The translations under genes were made by a program, and so were the position numbers. From positions 62,001 to 126,000 of the forward strand of contig PKYN01000002.1 of assembly GCA_003132665.1 (NCBI GenBank): a stretch of DNA of 64,000 nt, written 5' to 3'. Each line of letters starts with the position of its first letter. Positions within the stretch are counted from its first letter, which is position 1. Source of the stretch: Actinomycetota bacterium. GTDB taxonomy: Bacteria > Actinomycetota > Thermoleophilia > Gaiellales > Gaiellaceae. Below are positions 50,058 to 58,950 of the stretch, piece after piece. The notes beneath the pieces are model-generated. The model saw nothing but the letters and a program-made list of their open reading frames with translations, was not told the DNA's origin and did no database searches.

Positions 50058-50873
50058 TCAGGCCGCCGGAGGCCGCTTGGTCAGCCGGACAGCGATACTG
50101 ATGACGCCCGATAGAGCAGCAACCCCCGCCATGATCAGGAGAACGATCGCCCAGGCCGGGAAGTCCGAGGATCTGGCCGGAACAGGCTTCCCCGCCAGAG
50201 CGGCGTCGATCGCGCTGTTGACACCCTGACTGCTCGTGCTGGCCAGAACCGTCAGGTTCTTATCGTCGCCGGTCTTTCTGATTGCGAGCGTGGGCGTTTG
50301 GTTGATCCCGTTTTGCTGGGCAAAGACCCTCGCCTGCTCGATGCGTGCCGCGACCGCGCCCGAGCTCGTGAGCGCGAGCGCCTTGTCGGCATTGAGGCCG
50401 GGAACGGCTTTGGCGATCGCTGTGAGATAGGCGTGAGTGGCGTAGCCCGAGTTCTCGGCGCCCTGGTTCGCGTACTCGAGCTCGGCGACGTTCCAGAGCT
50501 TGTTCTGCTCGCCCGCGGCCTGCACGAGCGTCAGCAGCCCGTTGGAGTCCGGGCCGATGAAGGACAGGCCTCGATACTCGATCCTGATCTTGCCCAGGCG
50601 AACGTAGCGCTTGATCAGGCCGGGAAGCTCGTCGCGTGCCCATATCCCGCAACCCGGGCATTGCGGCTCGACAAACTCGACCAGAGTCACCGGCGCATCC
50701 GGCTTTCCGAGCTCGATTCCCTGCTGCGGTATGCCTTGCAGCATCGCCTCGATCGAACCGGCTCCGACGATCTTGGTGGCGCCGGGAGCCGCTTGGGTAA
50801 CGGTCAGCAACGCTGTAATAACCAGCGTCGCGGTCAGAGCGAAGGAAAGCTTTTTGGGCCTCAAGATCGCCAT
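50058..50873 (-). CDS. DsbA-family thioredoxin-like protein, membrane-anchored
   Basis: 271 aa from ATG 50873 (GAAAGGA directly upstream; GTG at 50882 possible). A signal/anchor (about 10-30), a thioredoxin-fold DsbA/DsbG-like domain with the CPGC active site (EPQCPGCGIW), a helical insert, and the cis-Pro motif NQTPTLAI. A second transmembrane helix (about 235-258) ends in a basic tail. Probable extracytoplasmic disulfide exchange. It lies alone downstream of cysS. Confidence 0.88.
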   Translation of the reverse strand: MAILRPKKLSFALTATLVITALLTVTQAAPGATKIVGAGSIEAMLQGIPQQGIELGKPDAPVTLVEFVEPQCPGCGIWARDELPGLIKRYVRLGKIRIEYRGLSFIGPDSNGLLTLVQAAGEQNKLWNVAELEYANQGAENSGYATHAYLTAIAKAVPGLNADKALALTSSGAVAARIEQARVFAQQNGINQTPTLAIRKTGDDKNLTVLASTSSQGVNSAIDAALAGKPVPARSSDFPAWAIVLLIMAGVAALSGVISIAVRLTKRPPAA

Positions 50874-50972
50874 TCCTTTCACGTTCGAATCCGCGAGCCG
50901 AAAGCGTACCGGCGGCCGGTCACAGCGCAGCGAGCTTAACGGCGTTTTCGGACGGCCGGTGAGTCGCGCGAA

Positions 50973-51050
50973 GCACTTCTCTATTCGCCCGCCACCGATC
51001 CACCCGCCCGCGGGGTCGTTTCACAATACCCCCTGAACACGGCGCGAACG
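50973..51050 (-). repeat. Start-proximal repeat, family 1, copy e
   Basis: GCACTTCTCTATTCGCCCGCC, ATCCACCCGCCCGCGGGGTCG and TTTCACAATACC match copies b and c closely; the 3' tail is diverged. It lies 100 bp upstream of the DsbA-family start, in the same orientation. The rest of 50874-51160 shows no recognised motif. Confidence 0.7.
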
Positions 51051-51160
51051 TCACAAAAGCGGATCGAATTCGCGCCGTTAGCGACTCGGCCGCGCCACGC
51101 CGTCGAATCGACTGAACATCGGCGTACTGTCCAGCAACCGAGGCCCAGAGCCCGTTTTGG

Positions 51161-52405
51161 TCAGCGGCTCAGGTTCGTGCAGGCGCGGAGTCCGCGCCAG
51201 CTCGCAAGCGCGGAACTTCGGGAACTCCCGCTAAGCGGCGTGGGCGAGCCGCCGATGATTCTCGCCGGTACCCACTTGTAGCCGTCGATGCGGCGGCCGG
51301 TGACGGTCACTTCGAGCACACCGGTGGTCGTGCTCGCGCTGCTGTTCTGCGAGTACCAGACGAAGTTACCGAGCCCGTAGTCGACGAAGGCCCGGCCCAG
51401 CCGGCCGCCGCCCTGCTGCTGATGAGCGTGCGAGCCGACCACGATGTCGGCGCCGGCCGCGATCAGGCTGCGGGCGATGCTGACCTGCATGCTGCTGGGA
51501 CAGGGGTGCCGCTCCTCGCCGAAATGGAGGTAGACGACGACCGTGTCGGCCTTCTTCCGTGCCGCCTTGACCGCGGCGGTAAGGCGTCCGACGTCGTAGG
51601 CGGAGGCAATTCCAGGCTTGCCCACGCCGGCCGTCCAGGATGAGATCAGGTTGGAGTCGATCACCTGGCTGGCGCCGAGGATCACAATCCGCTGGCCCTT
51701 GATCGTGACCCGGTAGGGGGCGTAGGCCTGGGCGGCGTTGCGCCCGCCGCCGACGAGCGGGAACCGGTAGCGCTTGGCGTAGCGGAGCGTGTCGAGGAAG
51801 GACGTCATGCCGTAGTCGATGCCGTGGTTGTTGGCGACCGTAGCCAGATCGACGTTGCCGGCTTTGAGCGCGCGAAAGGCCGACGGTGGAGCGCGGAAGG
51901 TGTACGTCTTGCCGGGAGTCGGCGCGCCGCGGTTGCTGACCGTGGTCTCGAGGTTGACCATGGCGAGATCGGCTTTCTTGAACACCGGGGCGATCGCCGC
52001 CATAACCGAGGTCGGGCTGGCATCCAGCTTGCTGAGCACGATGCCCTCGAAGTGGACGTCCCCGCCAAAGGCGAGCGCGACCGCGCTGCCGCTTCCCAGC
52101 CGTCCGCGTGGTGGCGTCGCCGCCTTCGTGGTCGTAGCTTGCGTGGTCGTGGCCGCGGTGGTCGTGGCAGCCGTGGTCGTAGCCGATGTGGTCGTCTCGC
52201 TCGTCTGTGTGCCGGTTGTCTCGGTCGTGGTCGATCCGGCCGCGGCGGCCTCGCGTCCGCCCAGAGCGCCGCTGGCCACGAGCCCGGCGACGAAGGCCAG
52301 CGAGGCGAAGGCGACGAAGGCGAGCGCCCCGATTCGGCGGCGGCGAATGCGCCGGCGTTTCGCGTCGCGCCGCAAGCGTCGCTCTTCCGGGCTGAGCGAC
52401 GTCAT
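51161..52405 (-). CDS. CapA family (poly-gamma-glutamate/capsule) metallophosphoesterase-like protein
   Basis: 414 aa. A very basic N-terminus, one transmembrane helix (about 26-48), a Thr/Ala-rich linker (about 55-95), then a CapA domain: LAFGGDVHFEGI, MVNLETTVSNRG, ANNHGIDYG, HFGEERHPCPSS, and VGSHAHQQQGG. The last matches the CapA metal site. Homologues help make capsular or cell-surface polymers; the polymer is not known here. No capB/capC genes nearby. Confidence 0.92.
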   Translation of the reverse strand: MTSLSPEERRLRRDAKRRRIRRRRIGALAFVAFASLAFVAGLVASGALGGREAAAAGSTTTETTGTQTSETTTSATTTAATTTAATTTQATTTKAATPPRGRLGSGSAVALAFGGDVHFEGIVLSKLDASPTSVMAAIAPVFKKADLAMVNLETTVSNRGAPTPGKTYTFRAPPSAFRALKAGNVDLATVANNHGIDYGMTSFLDTLRYAKRYRFPLVGGGRNAAQAYAPYRVTIKGQRIVILGASQVIDSNLISSWTAGVGKPGIASAYDVGRLTAAVKAARKKADTVVVYLHFGEERHPCPSSMQVSIARSLIAAGADIVVGSHAHQQQGGGRLGRAFVDYGLGNFVWYSQNSSASTTTGVLEVTVTGRRIDGYKWVPARIIGGSPTPLSGSSRSSALASWRGLRACTNLSR

Positions 52406-52615
52406 CGCCGGAGACCGTCCGAAGGAGCTGTTTGGAGGAGCTGTGGACTCATCGCAATAAGATCGAGCTCAATAACCGATGCGCACAAGGTAGTACGAGC
52501 CGGCGCCTCGCGCCTCCTCCTTCGACCACCCGCGCTCAGTTAGGACGCGCCGCCGCGACCCGTCGAGGCGCCTCGCGAGGGCCGGCCGTGCCGATCGTCC
52601 GCTCGAAGGTCACGC

Positions 52616-53269
52616 CTACGGCGCGAGCGCGCCGCTGCAATACGAGAACGAAGACGGCGTCGCGCTCAGGTAGAAGCCGCTGACGACGCCCTCCGGAAAG
52701 CCCGTGATTCTCTCGACCGAAGCGAAAAAGCTGACGCTCTTGGGCGAGGGCAGAGTCAGGTGCGGGCACTTGACGTTCCAGCCCGACCACTTGGCGCGAT
52801 CGTTCTTGCGCGCCTGCGGAAACGGCGTTCCCGGGCGTGTGCCGTCGGCGGTGAAAAAGCGCGGGCTGTTGGTCGAGACCGTCGCCAGGTGCCCATTCGT
52901 GATCCCGTAGAGCGTGCGACACGTCACTCCGAAGATCGTGCCCTGGCCAACGCACTTGTACTGCCACAGCTCGCCCTTGAAGTGAACCGGCGGATTGCCC
53001 TTCTGCGTGAACCAGAACGTCTCGGGGCCCAAGCCGAAGTTCTGCACCTGGGTTCTCGTCGACTTGCCGATGAGAAGCGGTCCCACGCCTTTGGCGGTGA
53101 TCGTGGCGCTGGCGCCGCCGAACCGGGTCAGGGCGATCAAGAGGATCACGCCGAAGCCGATCGCCATCACAAGTGCCGAGCGCCGGGTCAAGTACTTCGG
53201 AATCGCCGGAGGCTCGGGTGGTCGGTTGCTCGGCCCGGTAGTCGCTGGGGGCGTGTGGTGCGTATCCAT
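52616..53269 (-). CDS. Hypothetical single-membrane-span protein
   Basis: 217 aa from ATG 53269. A Pro/Thr-rich cytoplasmic tail (1-30), one helix (about 35-55, ALVMAIGFGVILLIALT), and an extracytoplasmic domain with five cysteines, including CVGQG, TCRTLYG and YCSGALAP. No family recognised. The frame is open upstream, but those residues lack protein character. It is divergent from the DUF1295 gene. Confidence 0.65.
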   Translation of the reverse strand: MDTHHTPPATTGPSNRPPEPPAIPKYLTRRSALVMAIGFGVILLIALTRFGGASATITAKGVGPLLIGKSTRTQVQNFGLGPETFWFTQKGNPPVHFKGELWQYKCVGQGTIFGVTCRTLYGITNGHLATVSTNSPRFFTADGTRPGTPFPQARKNDRAKWSGWNVKCPHLTLPSPKSVSFFASVERITGFPEGVVSGFYLSATPSSFSYCSGALAP

Positions 53270-53420
53270 CTCCGGAAGTAAAGCGGACGAAGCTATGCCT
53301 GGGATAAAGAGCGCCCACGTCATAAAGTAGGAGCTCGCACGGGTGATGCTCTGGAAGGGGCAATTCGAGCGCCGAGCGAAGTAGGCGACGGGCGAGCCAA
53401 GGGAAGGGGCTGCTGACCGG

Positions 53421-54188
53421 ATGAACGCGATCGACGTCTCGTTCCTGGTCGCCCTGGGCGTGAACGCGGTCTTCTTCGTCTTCGCGGCAATCCGCAAGAC
53501 CGACGTCGTCACCGACCTTTCCTACAGCCTCTCGTTCGCCCTGCTGGCGCTGGCGCTTCCGGACATGGGAGCCCACAAGCCAGTTCAGCTGGTTGCCTCG
53601 CTCATGGTTCTACTCTGGGCGCTCAGGCTGGGCGGCTACCTGTTCGGGCGCATTCTTCGAATCAAGGTTGATCATCGCTTCGACGAGCTGCGCGACAGGC
53701 CGCTCCACTTCGCGCGTTTCTGGTTTTTGCAGGCAGTTTCCGTCACCGTGATCATGCTTCCGGTCTCGTACCTGCTCGGTCGCAACGGCGTTCCGGGCTT
53801 CGGCCTATGGGCGGTCGCCGGAATCGCGATCTGGTTCGTCGGGCTCGTGATCGAAACCATCGGCGACGCCCAGAAATCGGCCTTCAAGGGGACGGCGAAG
53901 AACCGCGAGCGCTTCATCTCGAGCGGGTTGTGGAAATACTCCCGCCACCCGAACTACTTCGGCGAGATGCTCGTCTGGTGGGGGCTTTTCGTCTACGCCG
54001 TGCCCTTCCTCGACGGGGTGGCCTTCGCCGTGGCGATCGGGCCGGTTTTCCTCACCCTGCTTCTGCTGTTCGTGAGTGGGATTCCGCTGCTGGAGCGAAG
54101 CGCTGAGGCCAAGTACGGCGCCGATCCCGCCTACCGCGAGTACAAACGGCGGACGAGCATCCTCGTGCCTCTGCCGCCTCGCGACTAG
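53421..54188 (+). CDS. DUF1295/isoprenylcysteine methyltransferase-like membrane protein
   Basis: 255 aa with about six transmembrane helices. The C-terminal motif SGLWKYSRHPNYFGEMLVWWG and the tail ERSAEAKYGADPAYREYKRRT match the steroid 5-alpha reductase/DUF1295 and ICMT-like superfamily. The substrate is unknown. It is convergent with the FakA-like gene. Confidence 0.92.
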   Translation: MNAIDVSFLVALGVNAVFFVFAAIRKTDVVTDLSYSLSFALLALALPDMGAHKPVQLVASLMVLLWALRLGGYLFGRILRIKVDHRFDELRDRPLHFARFWFLQAVSVTVIMLPVSYLLGRNGVPGFGLWAVAGIAIWFVGLVIETIGDAQKSAFKGTAKNRERFISSGLWKYSRHPNYFGEMLVWWGLFVYAVPFLDGVAFAVAIGPVFLTLLLLFVSGIPLLERSAEAKYGADPAYREYKRRTSILVPLPPRD

Positions 54189-54199
54189 CCCGGACGCCG

Positions 54200-56008
54200 C
54201 TATTCCTGCATCGTGGCGACGGCGACCGTGCCACGACCGGCATGCAGGGCGAGCACCGGCGAGATCTCCTCGATGTAGAGCGGCGGAAGCCCGATCGCCT
54301 GCTCGATCTTGGCGGCCAGCTCGCGCGCGCCCTCGGGGTTGGAGCCGTGCACGACCGCGTAGTAGCGGAGCGGGCTTTCGGCGTGCCGGCGCTCGATCAT
54401 CTTGACGATCTTGGCGACGTTCTGGCGCACGCTGAAGGCCTTGATGGTGATCGCGTTACCCTCGGCGTCGAGCGTGATGATCGGCTTCAGGTTGAGCAGC
54501 TTGCCGACCCGGCCCGCCATCGGCTTGACCCTTCCTCCCCTGACGAAGTACTCGAGCGTGTGCACGCTGACCAGAAGCTCGGCCTTGCGACTGTAGCTCT
54601 CCACCTCGCTGACGATCTCGTCGTGGCTCTTGCCCGCCTCGAGCGCCTCGGCCGCGCGCAGGACGACCAGGCCTAGCGAGCTGGAGACCTGGCGGGAATC
54701 GAGCACCGAGATCTTCTTCTTACCGCCGACCGCCTCCGCCGCACGCTCGCCCGAGCTCACGGTTCCGCTCAGGGCGCCGGCGACATTGATGGCGATGATC
54801 GAGTCGTAGTAGGTCGAGAGATAGGAGAAGGTGCGATTGAACAGGCCGGTCGAGGGCTGCGACGAGGTCGGGAACTCGGATCCGGACGAGCGATCGGCCA
54901 GATCGAAGAACTGCTCCGAGCCGATCGTCAGCTTGTCGAGGAACTCCTTCTCACCAAAAATCAGGTGCAGCGGCACGATCTGGATCTGGTAGCGATCGAT
55001 CAGCTCGCGCGGCAGGTCGCAGGTCGAGTCGGTGACGATGGCGATCGGGTACTTGCGCCTGTGCGCGACCTCGTACTGCAGCAGCATGTCGTCGACCTTC
55101 TGCTGCACGACGCGGCCGGTCGAGGTCAGCGAGGCGAACACCGCCGCCGGCTGATCGGTGTGGATGTGGATGCGCGCCCGCTCGCCGCTACCGGCCACGA
55201 TCAGGCTGTCGCCGAAGGGAGTGAGGCTGGTGCGGAGCGCCTCGCGATCGATCGTCTCAGCGGCGATCAGCGCCTCGGTGCAGTAGCGGAAACGAACCTC
55301 GCCGCTTTCGTGCAGCTCGATCTTGTCGCCGAAGGAGAGCTTGTGCGAGCCGATCTTGCGCGCCAGAAACGGCGCCTTGACCTTGCCGCTGATGAAGCGC
55401 TCGGCGCCGGCGATGAATTCCACGAAACCGCTCGCGCCCGCGTCGACCACCCCGGCCGCCGTCAGCTGAGGAAGCATGTAACGCGTCTTCTCCAACGCTT
55501 CGGACAGCGCCGGCCCGGCCCTGCGCAGCAGTTCGGCGATCGACTGGGCGGAATCGGCCTCGCGGTGCAGCGCCTCGGCCCAGGCGTGCATGACCGTGAG
55601 CATCGTTCCCTCTTTGGGGCGCGTGACGGCCTCGTAGGCGCGGCTGCGGGCAACTTCGGCGGCCTGGACGAAGCGCTCCTTGGCCACGCTCTGCGCGTCG
55701 CGCATGGCCTCCGAGAGGCCACTCAGGAACTGGGCGAAGATGATGCCCGAGTTACCGCGCGCTCCAACCAGGGCGGCGTCGGCGATCGAGGACATCGTCT
55801 CCCCCGCCGAGTCGGAGACCTCCGCTGTCTCGAGCGCGTATGAGAGCGTCGCGGCGATGTTGGTGCCGGTGTCGCCGTCGGGCACCGGATAGACGTTGAT
55901 CCGGTTCAGGTAGTCCTGCTTGCGCTGAACCCTGTGCAGCCCGGAGAGGAGCGCCTCGAAGAGTTGGTGTCCGTCGAGGGACTTCGTCGCTGTTGCGGTC
56001 TTGCGCAT
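54200..56008 (-). CDS. DAK2-DegV fusion (FakA-FakB-like fatty acid kinase)
   Basis: 602 aa. Residues 1-210 are a DhaL/DAK2 ATPase domain (NVYPVPDGDTGTNIAAT, GARGNSGIIFAQFL). About 210-310 are the FakA middle domain (IHIHTDQPAAVF). About 320-600 are a DegV/FakB lipid-binding domain (IAIVTDSTCDLP, SQPSTGLFNRTFSYL, VHTLEYFVRGGRV). In Firmicutes FakA phosphorylates fatty acids held by separate FakB proteins; here kinase and carrier are one chain. Specificity is inferred. Confidence 0.93.
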   Translation of the reverse strand: MRKTATATKSLDGHQLFEALLSGLHRVQRKQDYLNRINVYPVPDGDTGTNIAATLSYALETAEVSDSAGETMSSIADAALVGARGNSGIIFAQFLSGLSEAMRDAQSVAKERFVQAAEVARSRAYEAVTRPKEGTMLTVMHAWAEALHREADSAQSIAELLRRAGPALSEALEKTRYMLPQLTAAGVVDAGASGFVEFIAGAERFISGKVKAPFLARKIGSHKLSFGDKIELHESGEVRFRYCTEALIAAETIDREALRTSLTPFGDSLIVAGSGERARIHIHTDQPAAVFASLTSTGRVVQQKVDDMLLQYEVAHRRKYPIAIVTDSTCDLPRELIDRYQIQIVPLHLIFGEKEFLDKLTIGSEQFFDLADRSSGSEFPTSSQPSTGLFNRTFSYLSTYYDSIIAINVAGALSGTVSSGERAAEAVGGKKKISVLDSRQVSSSLGLVVLRAAEALEAGKSHDEIVSEVESYSRKAELLVSVHTLEYFVRGGRVKPMAGRVGKLLNLKPIITLDAEGNAITIKAFSVRQNVAKIVKMIERRHAESPLRYYAVVHGSNPEGARELAAKIEQAIGLPPLYIEEISPVLALHAGRGTVAVATMQE

Positions 56009-56175
56009 CTTGTGGCCGGGAGCGTAACGCTATGCAGGGGGTTTGTGGCGGTGAAAGGCCGGCGGCCGGACGGAGCAAGCGCCGCGAGGCCCGAAGATGT
56101 GGCATGAGCGCCTCGCCCCGGACGCCCGAGACGAGACGCTCACTGCACTGTACCCGGCATTCAGCAAGGTTAGAT

Positions 56176-56970
56176 CTAGATCACGAACTTCTTCGTCACG
56201 GGAGTGAGGTCGAGCTTGCCGCTCGCGTCCTTGACCCGCACCTGGAAGACGTGCTTGCCGGCCTTCAAGTTCTTGTAGGTCTTGCCCGAGCGGCAGGACG
56301 TGAACTTCTTCGCGTCCAGCCGGCACTGGAAGCTGAGCTTGCCTTTGCCGCCGACGCCCTTGAAATTGAAAGTCACCGCGTGCGTCGCGGCGCGGATCTT
56401 CGCCCTGATCAGCTTCGTGTTGGGGCGCGAGACGGCGGCGGCGGGCGTCGCGACCGCGTTTGTGCCGTCGGCTCCGGCGGGACCGGCTGGGCCCGTGGCG
56501 CCGGTTGAGCCCGTAGCGCCGGTTGAGCCTGTGGCTCCTGACGAACCCGTAGCGCCAGTCGCGCCCGCGGGACCGGTCGCGCCCGTGGGGCCCGTTTGCA
56601 GCGGGAAGGTGTCGATCTGGATCGCTGGCCGCAAGGCTGTCCAACCGACGCTGTCAAGCCTGAAGATGTTCTGGGCGAGCCCACCGTCGCCGTAAGCCCC
56701 ACTCCAGGTGGAGCTGAGATAGGCGGCGTCGGGTAGCGGGTCGGTGCCCACGAAGGGAGCGTTGGGAACGACCGCCACATTGAGCGAGTTGTAGCCGCAG
56801 CCGCCCGAAGCTGTGTAACAGGGAGCGGCTTCGCCGATCGGGTCGTAACCGTGGTGAGTCGTGTTGTACATGACGCCCACAATCACCTTGTCGGGCAAGG
56901 TCAGGTTATGACCTCCCATGTCCCAGCTGATGTTGTTCGCACGTTGTAACAGGATGTTCCGTCGAACCAC
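56176..56970 (-). CDS. C-terminal part of a frameshifted collagen-like surface protein
   Basis: 264 codons from GTG 56970. The first about 10 codons are out of the original frame; real continuity begins ANNISWDMGGHNLTLPD. This is a beta-rich region with CYTASGGCGYNSLNV, a collagen-like G-x-y run (about 130-175; GATGSTGATG type), then a C-terminal bacterial Ig-like/repeat domain (CRSGKTYKNLKAGKHVFQVRV). The preceding gene part ends 70 bp inside it in another frame. Together they read as one protein of about 407 residues. Confidence 0.75.
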   Translation of the reverse strand: MVRRNILLQRANNISWDMGGHNLTLPDKVIVGVMYNTTHHGYDPIGEAAPCYTASGGCGYNSLNVAVVPNAPFVGTDPLPDAAYLSSTWSGAYGDGGLAQNIFRLDSVGWTALRPAIQIDTFPLQTGPTGATGPAGATGATGSSGATGSTGATGSTGATGPAGPAGADGTNAVATPAAAVSRPNTKLIRAKIRAATHAVTFNFKGVGGKGKLSFQCRLDAKKFTSCRSGKTYKNLKAGKHVFQVRVKDASGKLDLTPVTKKFVI

Positions 56971-57395
56971 CGGCTGCTCCCGACCCCACAGTTGGTGGGA
57001 TCGGCCGAGGGACGATACGGAATCTTGAACGTCTGCGTGTCGGTCGCGAGCAGCTCGCCGAGCGAGTTGTCGGAGTTGACCGCATAGAGGTTGAGCGTGA
57101 TCGGCAGGCTAAACACCGCGCCAGGTGTTGTGGCGCAGGTTGTGCCGCCGCCGTTCTCACAGCCCCAGCTACTCATCGTCACCCTCACTACCGGGTTCGT
57201 GCGCTCACCGGCGGCGAGTTGCACCAGACCGCCGAACTCGGCTGTCGAGGTCGCCTCGAAGGACACGCTGGGGTAGTTCCCCGCCAGCGGGCTCGGGATG
57301 TTGTTGTAGACCGTCGCCGCGCTCGCCGTCCCCGCGACGATCAAGAACAGCGTTCCAGCGACGACCGCAGTTGCCCAGCTACGAATGGGGCGCAT
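56901..57395 (-). CDS. N-terminal part of the frameshifted collagen-like surface protein
   Basis: 164 codons from ATG 57395, with AAGGAGA upstream. Signal peptide 1-26 (AGTASA), then a beta-rich exported domain up to GTSCYNVR, after which about ten aberrant residues lead to a stop. Restoring one base near 56940 joins it to the 56176-56970 frame. The 288-bp upstream gap has no gene. Either a pseudogene or a sequence error. Confidence 0.75.
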   Translation of the reverse strand: MRPIRSWATAVVAGTLFLIVAGTASAATVYNNIPSPLAGNYPSVSFEATSTAEFGGLVQLAAGERTNPVVRVTMSSWGCENGGGTTCATTPGAVFSLPITLNLYAVNSDNSLGELLATDTQTFKIPYRPSADPTNCGVGSSRWFDGTSCYNVRTTSAGTWEVIT

Positions 57396-57683
57396 CAGCT
57401 CAATCTCCTTCGAACCTCGAGGACATACCCGGCAGCCCGCGTGTGCGGGCAGTCGAGACGACCTGGTTGTGACTTCTCCTAGAAATGCCGCAATACGCGT
57501 TTTTGGGACTGCCGCTACGCGTTACTCCATATGCTCGCCACATATTGGAGCACGTTCATGCCCCTTAAGGGGGATCAACCGGCGCGCGAGAGTCCCGCTG
57601 CGCGAGCAAATCGGCTCGTCCGAGACGAGCTCGCGGCTTTCCTGGAGTAGCTATGGCGACGGCCGAAGCCGGGCTAAGCCGGG

Positions 57684-57776
57684 CTACTTGTTCGCGCGCT
57701 TCTCGGCGCGCTTCTCCTTGAGCGTCTTCTGCGCTACCTTCTTCGCCAGCTTCTTCGGCTTCTCCGAACCCTTCAT
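57684..57776 (-). CDS. Small Lys-rich basic protein (30 aa)
   Basis: ATG 57776 with GGAGG five bases upstream. The 30-aa product is Lys/Arg-rich and ends in KTLKEKRAEKRANK. Short actinobacterial proteins with a TLKEKRAxKRxK tail are known as conserved hypotheticals. Likely helical and nucleic-acid-binding or ribosome-associated; function unknown. Confidence 0.6.
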   Translation of the reverse strand: MKGSEKPKKLAKKVAQKTLKEKRAEKRANK

Positions 57777-57923
57777 CGTCGCCTCCGGCCGTTGAATGAC
57801 TCTGCGTGAAGCGTAGCCGAGCGGCAGGCTGTCACTTGGTTCGTTTGCGGCGTAGGGCCGGACGATGCGCGCTACCTGACAGCGATCGCGCGGGCCCGAT
57901 CCGACTTGTGCGATGCTCTGCCC

Positions 57924-58367
57924 ATGAGCAAAGCAATCGTGGTCGGATACGACGACAAGGAACCGGCAACCCGAGCGCTGGAGCGCGCGATCGCGGAGGC
58001 GAAGGCCTCGCATGGCCGACTCGTGGTAGTCGGGATCGCCGAGACGCTTGTGAATCCTGAAGGGCCACAGAGCCGCGGGGCCCTCGACGGCAGCCCCGCC
58101 GGAATGCTTCCGCTCGCCGAGCCGCCGGAAATCCAGGCGGCGTTCGCACACGCGCGGGAGAGGACCGAGGCCGAGGGCCTGAGCGCCGATTTCGTCTGGG
58201 CCGCCGGCGACCCGAGCAGCACGATCCTCAACGTCGCTCGCGAGCGTGAGGCGGCGCTTGTCGTGCTCGGCTCGCACCACCATTCACTGCTGGGCCAGCT
58301 GCTCGGCGCCGACGTCGCCGCCGAGGTCAAGCGCCAGGCCGGTTGCGACGTGATCGTCGCCGACTAG
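57924..58367 (+). CDS. Universal stress protein (UspA family)
   Basis: 147 aa from ATG 57924. Usp fold: AIVVGYDDKEPATRALERAI at the N-terminus, and a C-terminal VVLGSHHHSLLGQLLGADVAAEVKRQ. The latter is close to the ATP-binding G-x2-G-x9-G(S/T) pattern but lacks the final Ser/Thr. Stress- or dormancy-related role by family. Single gene. Confidence 0.92.
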   Translation: MSKAIVVGYDDKEPATRALERAIAEAKASHGRLVVVGIAETLVNPEGPQSRGALDGSPAGMLPLAEPPEIQAAFAHARERTEAEGLSADFVWAAGDPSSTILNVAREREAALVVLGSHHHSLLGQLLGADVAAEVKRQAGCDVIVAD

Positions 58368-58475
58368 CGGTCTCCGCGAGCGCGAGGATCTCTCGGCTCC
58401 CCCGGCCTGCGCCGGAGTGCGATGTTCTTTCTTGGGTAAGAGTATTGGGTCGTCGAGCGTGGGGAGGAAAGAACA

Positions 58476-58922
58476 ATGACGAGTAAGGCCGACTTCACAG
58501 TCGAGGAGTGGAAGCTGATTCTCGAGGGGCCGCCGAGTGCCGGCCTGATCGTGGTCACTGCGCAGCGCGGCGGAATGCTCCGCGAGACGATGGCGATAGG
58601 ACGGGCCTACGCCGAGGCGCGCCGCGAGCACGGCGAGAGCGAGCTGCTGGACGAGATCGTCGCGGCCAAGCCCGAGCGAGACCACACGCGCTTCCACTCG
58701 GTCGAGGCGCTCAAGCAGGCCGGCCTGCAGCACCTGCGTGACGCGGTCGAGCCGCTGGAGCGAAAGGCGACGGCGCAGGAGGTTGAGGACTACCGGCGCT
58801 TCGTTCTCACGCTGGCGGACAAGGTCGCGGGCGCGCACCGAGAAGGCACGGAGAGCGTGAGCGATGCGGAACGGGCTGCGATCGAGGAGATTCGGGTGAG
58901 TCTGGGCGGAGCCGAGGGCTAA
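58476..58922 (+). CDS. Conserved hypothetical helical protein
   Basis: 148 aa with a strong GGGGAGGAAAG Shine-Dalgarno before ATG. FTVEEWKLILEGPPSAGLIVVTAQRGG at the start, then amphipathic helices rich in Glu/Arg/Ala. A family of such small proteins is frequent in actinobacteria, with no known function. Soluble, no cysteines. Confidence 0.78.
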   Translation: MTSKADFTVEEWKLILEGPPSAGLIVVTAQRGGMLRETMAIGRAYAEARREHGESELLDEIVAAKPERDHTRFHSVEALKQAGLQHLRDAVEPLERKATAQEVEDYRRFVLTLADKVAGAHREGTESVSDAERAAIEEIRVSLGGAEG

Positions 58923-58950
58923 TTCACTCTGCCATTCCCGCCCGGCGGTC

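Noticed and set aside
51161..52405. Thr-rich tract of CapA as a DNA repeat element
   Set aside because: The GTGGTCGT-type repeats simply encode the Thr/Ala linker typical of exported actinobacterial proteins.
56901..56970. Programmed -1 frameshift in the collagen-like gene
   Set aside because: No X-XXY-YYZ slippery site or stimulatory structure is visible at the overlap; an indel is simpler.
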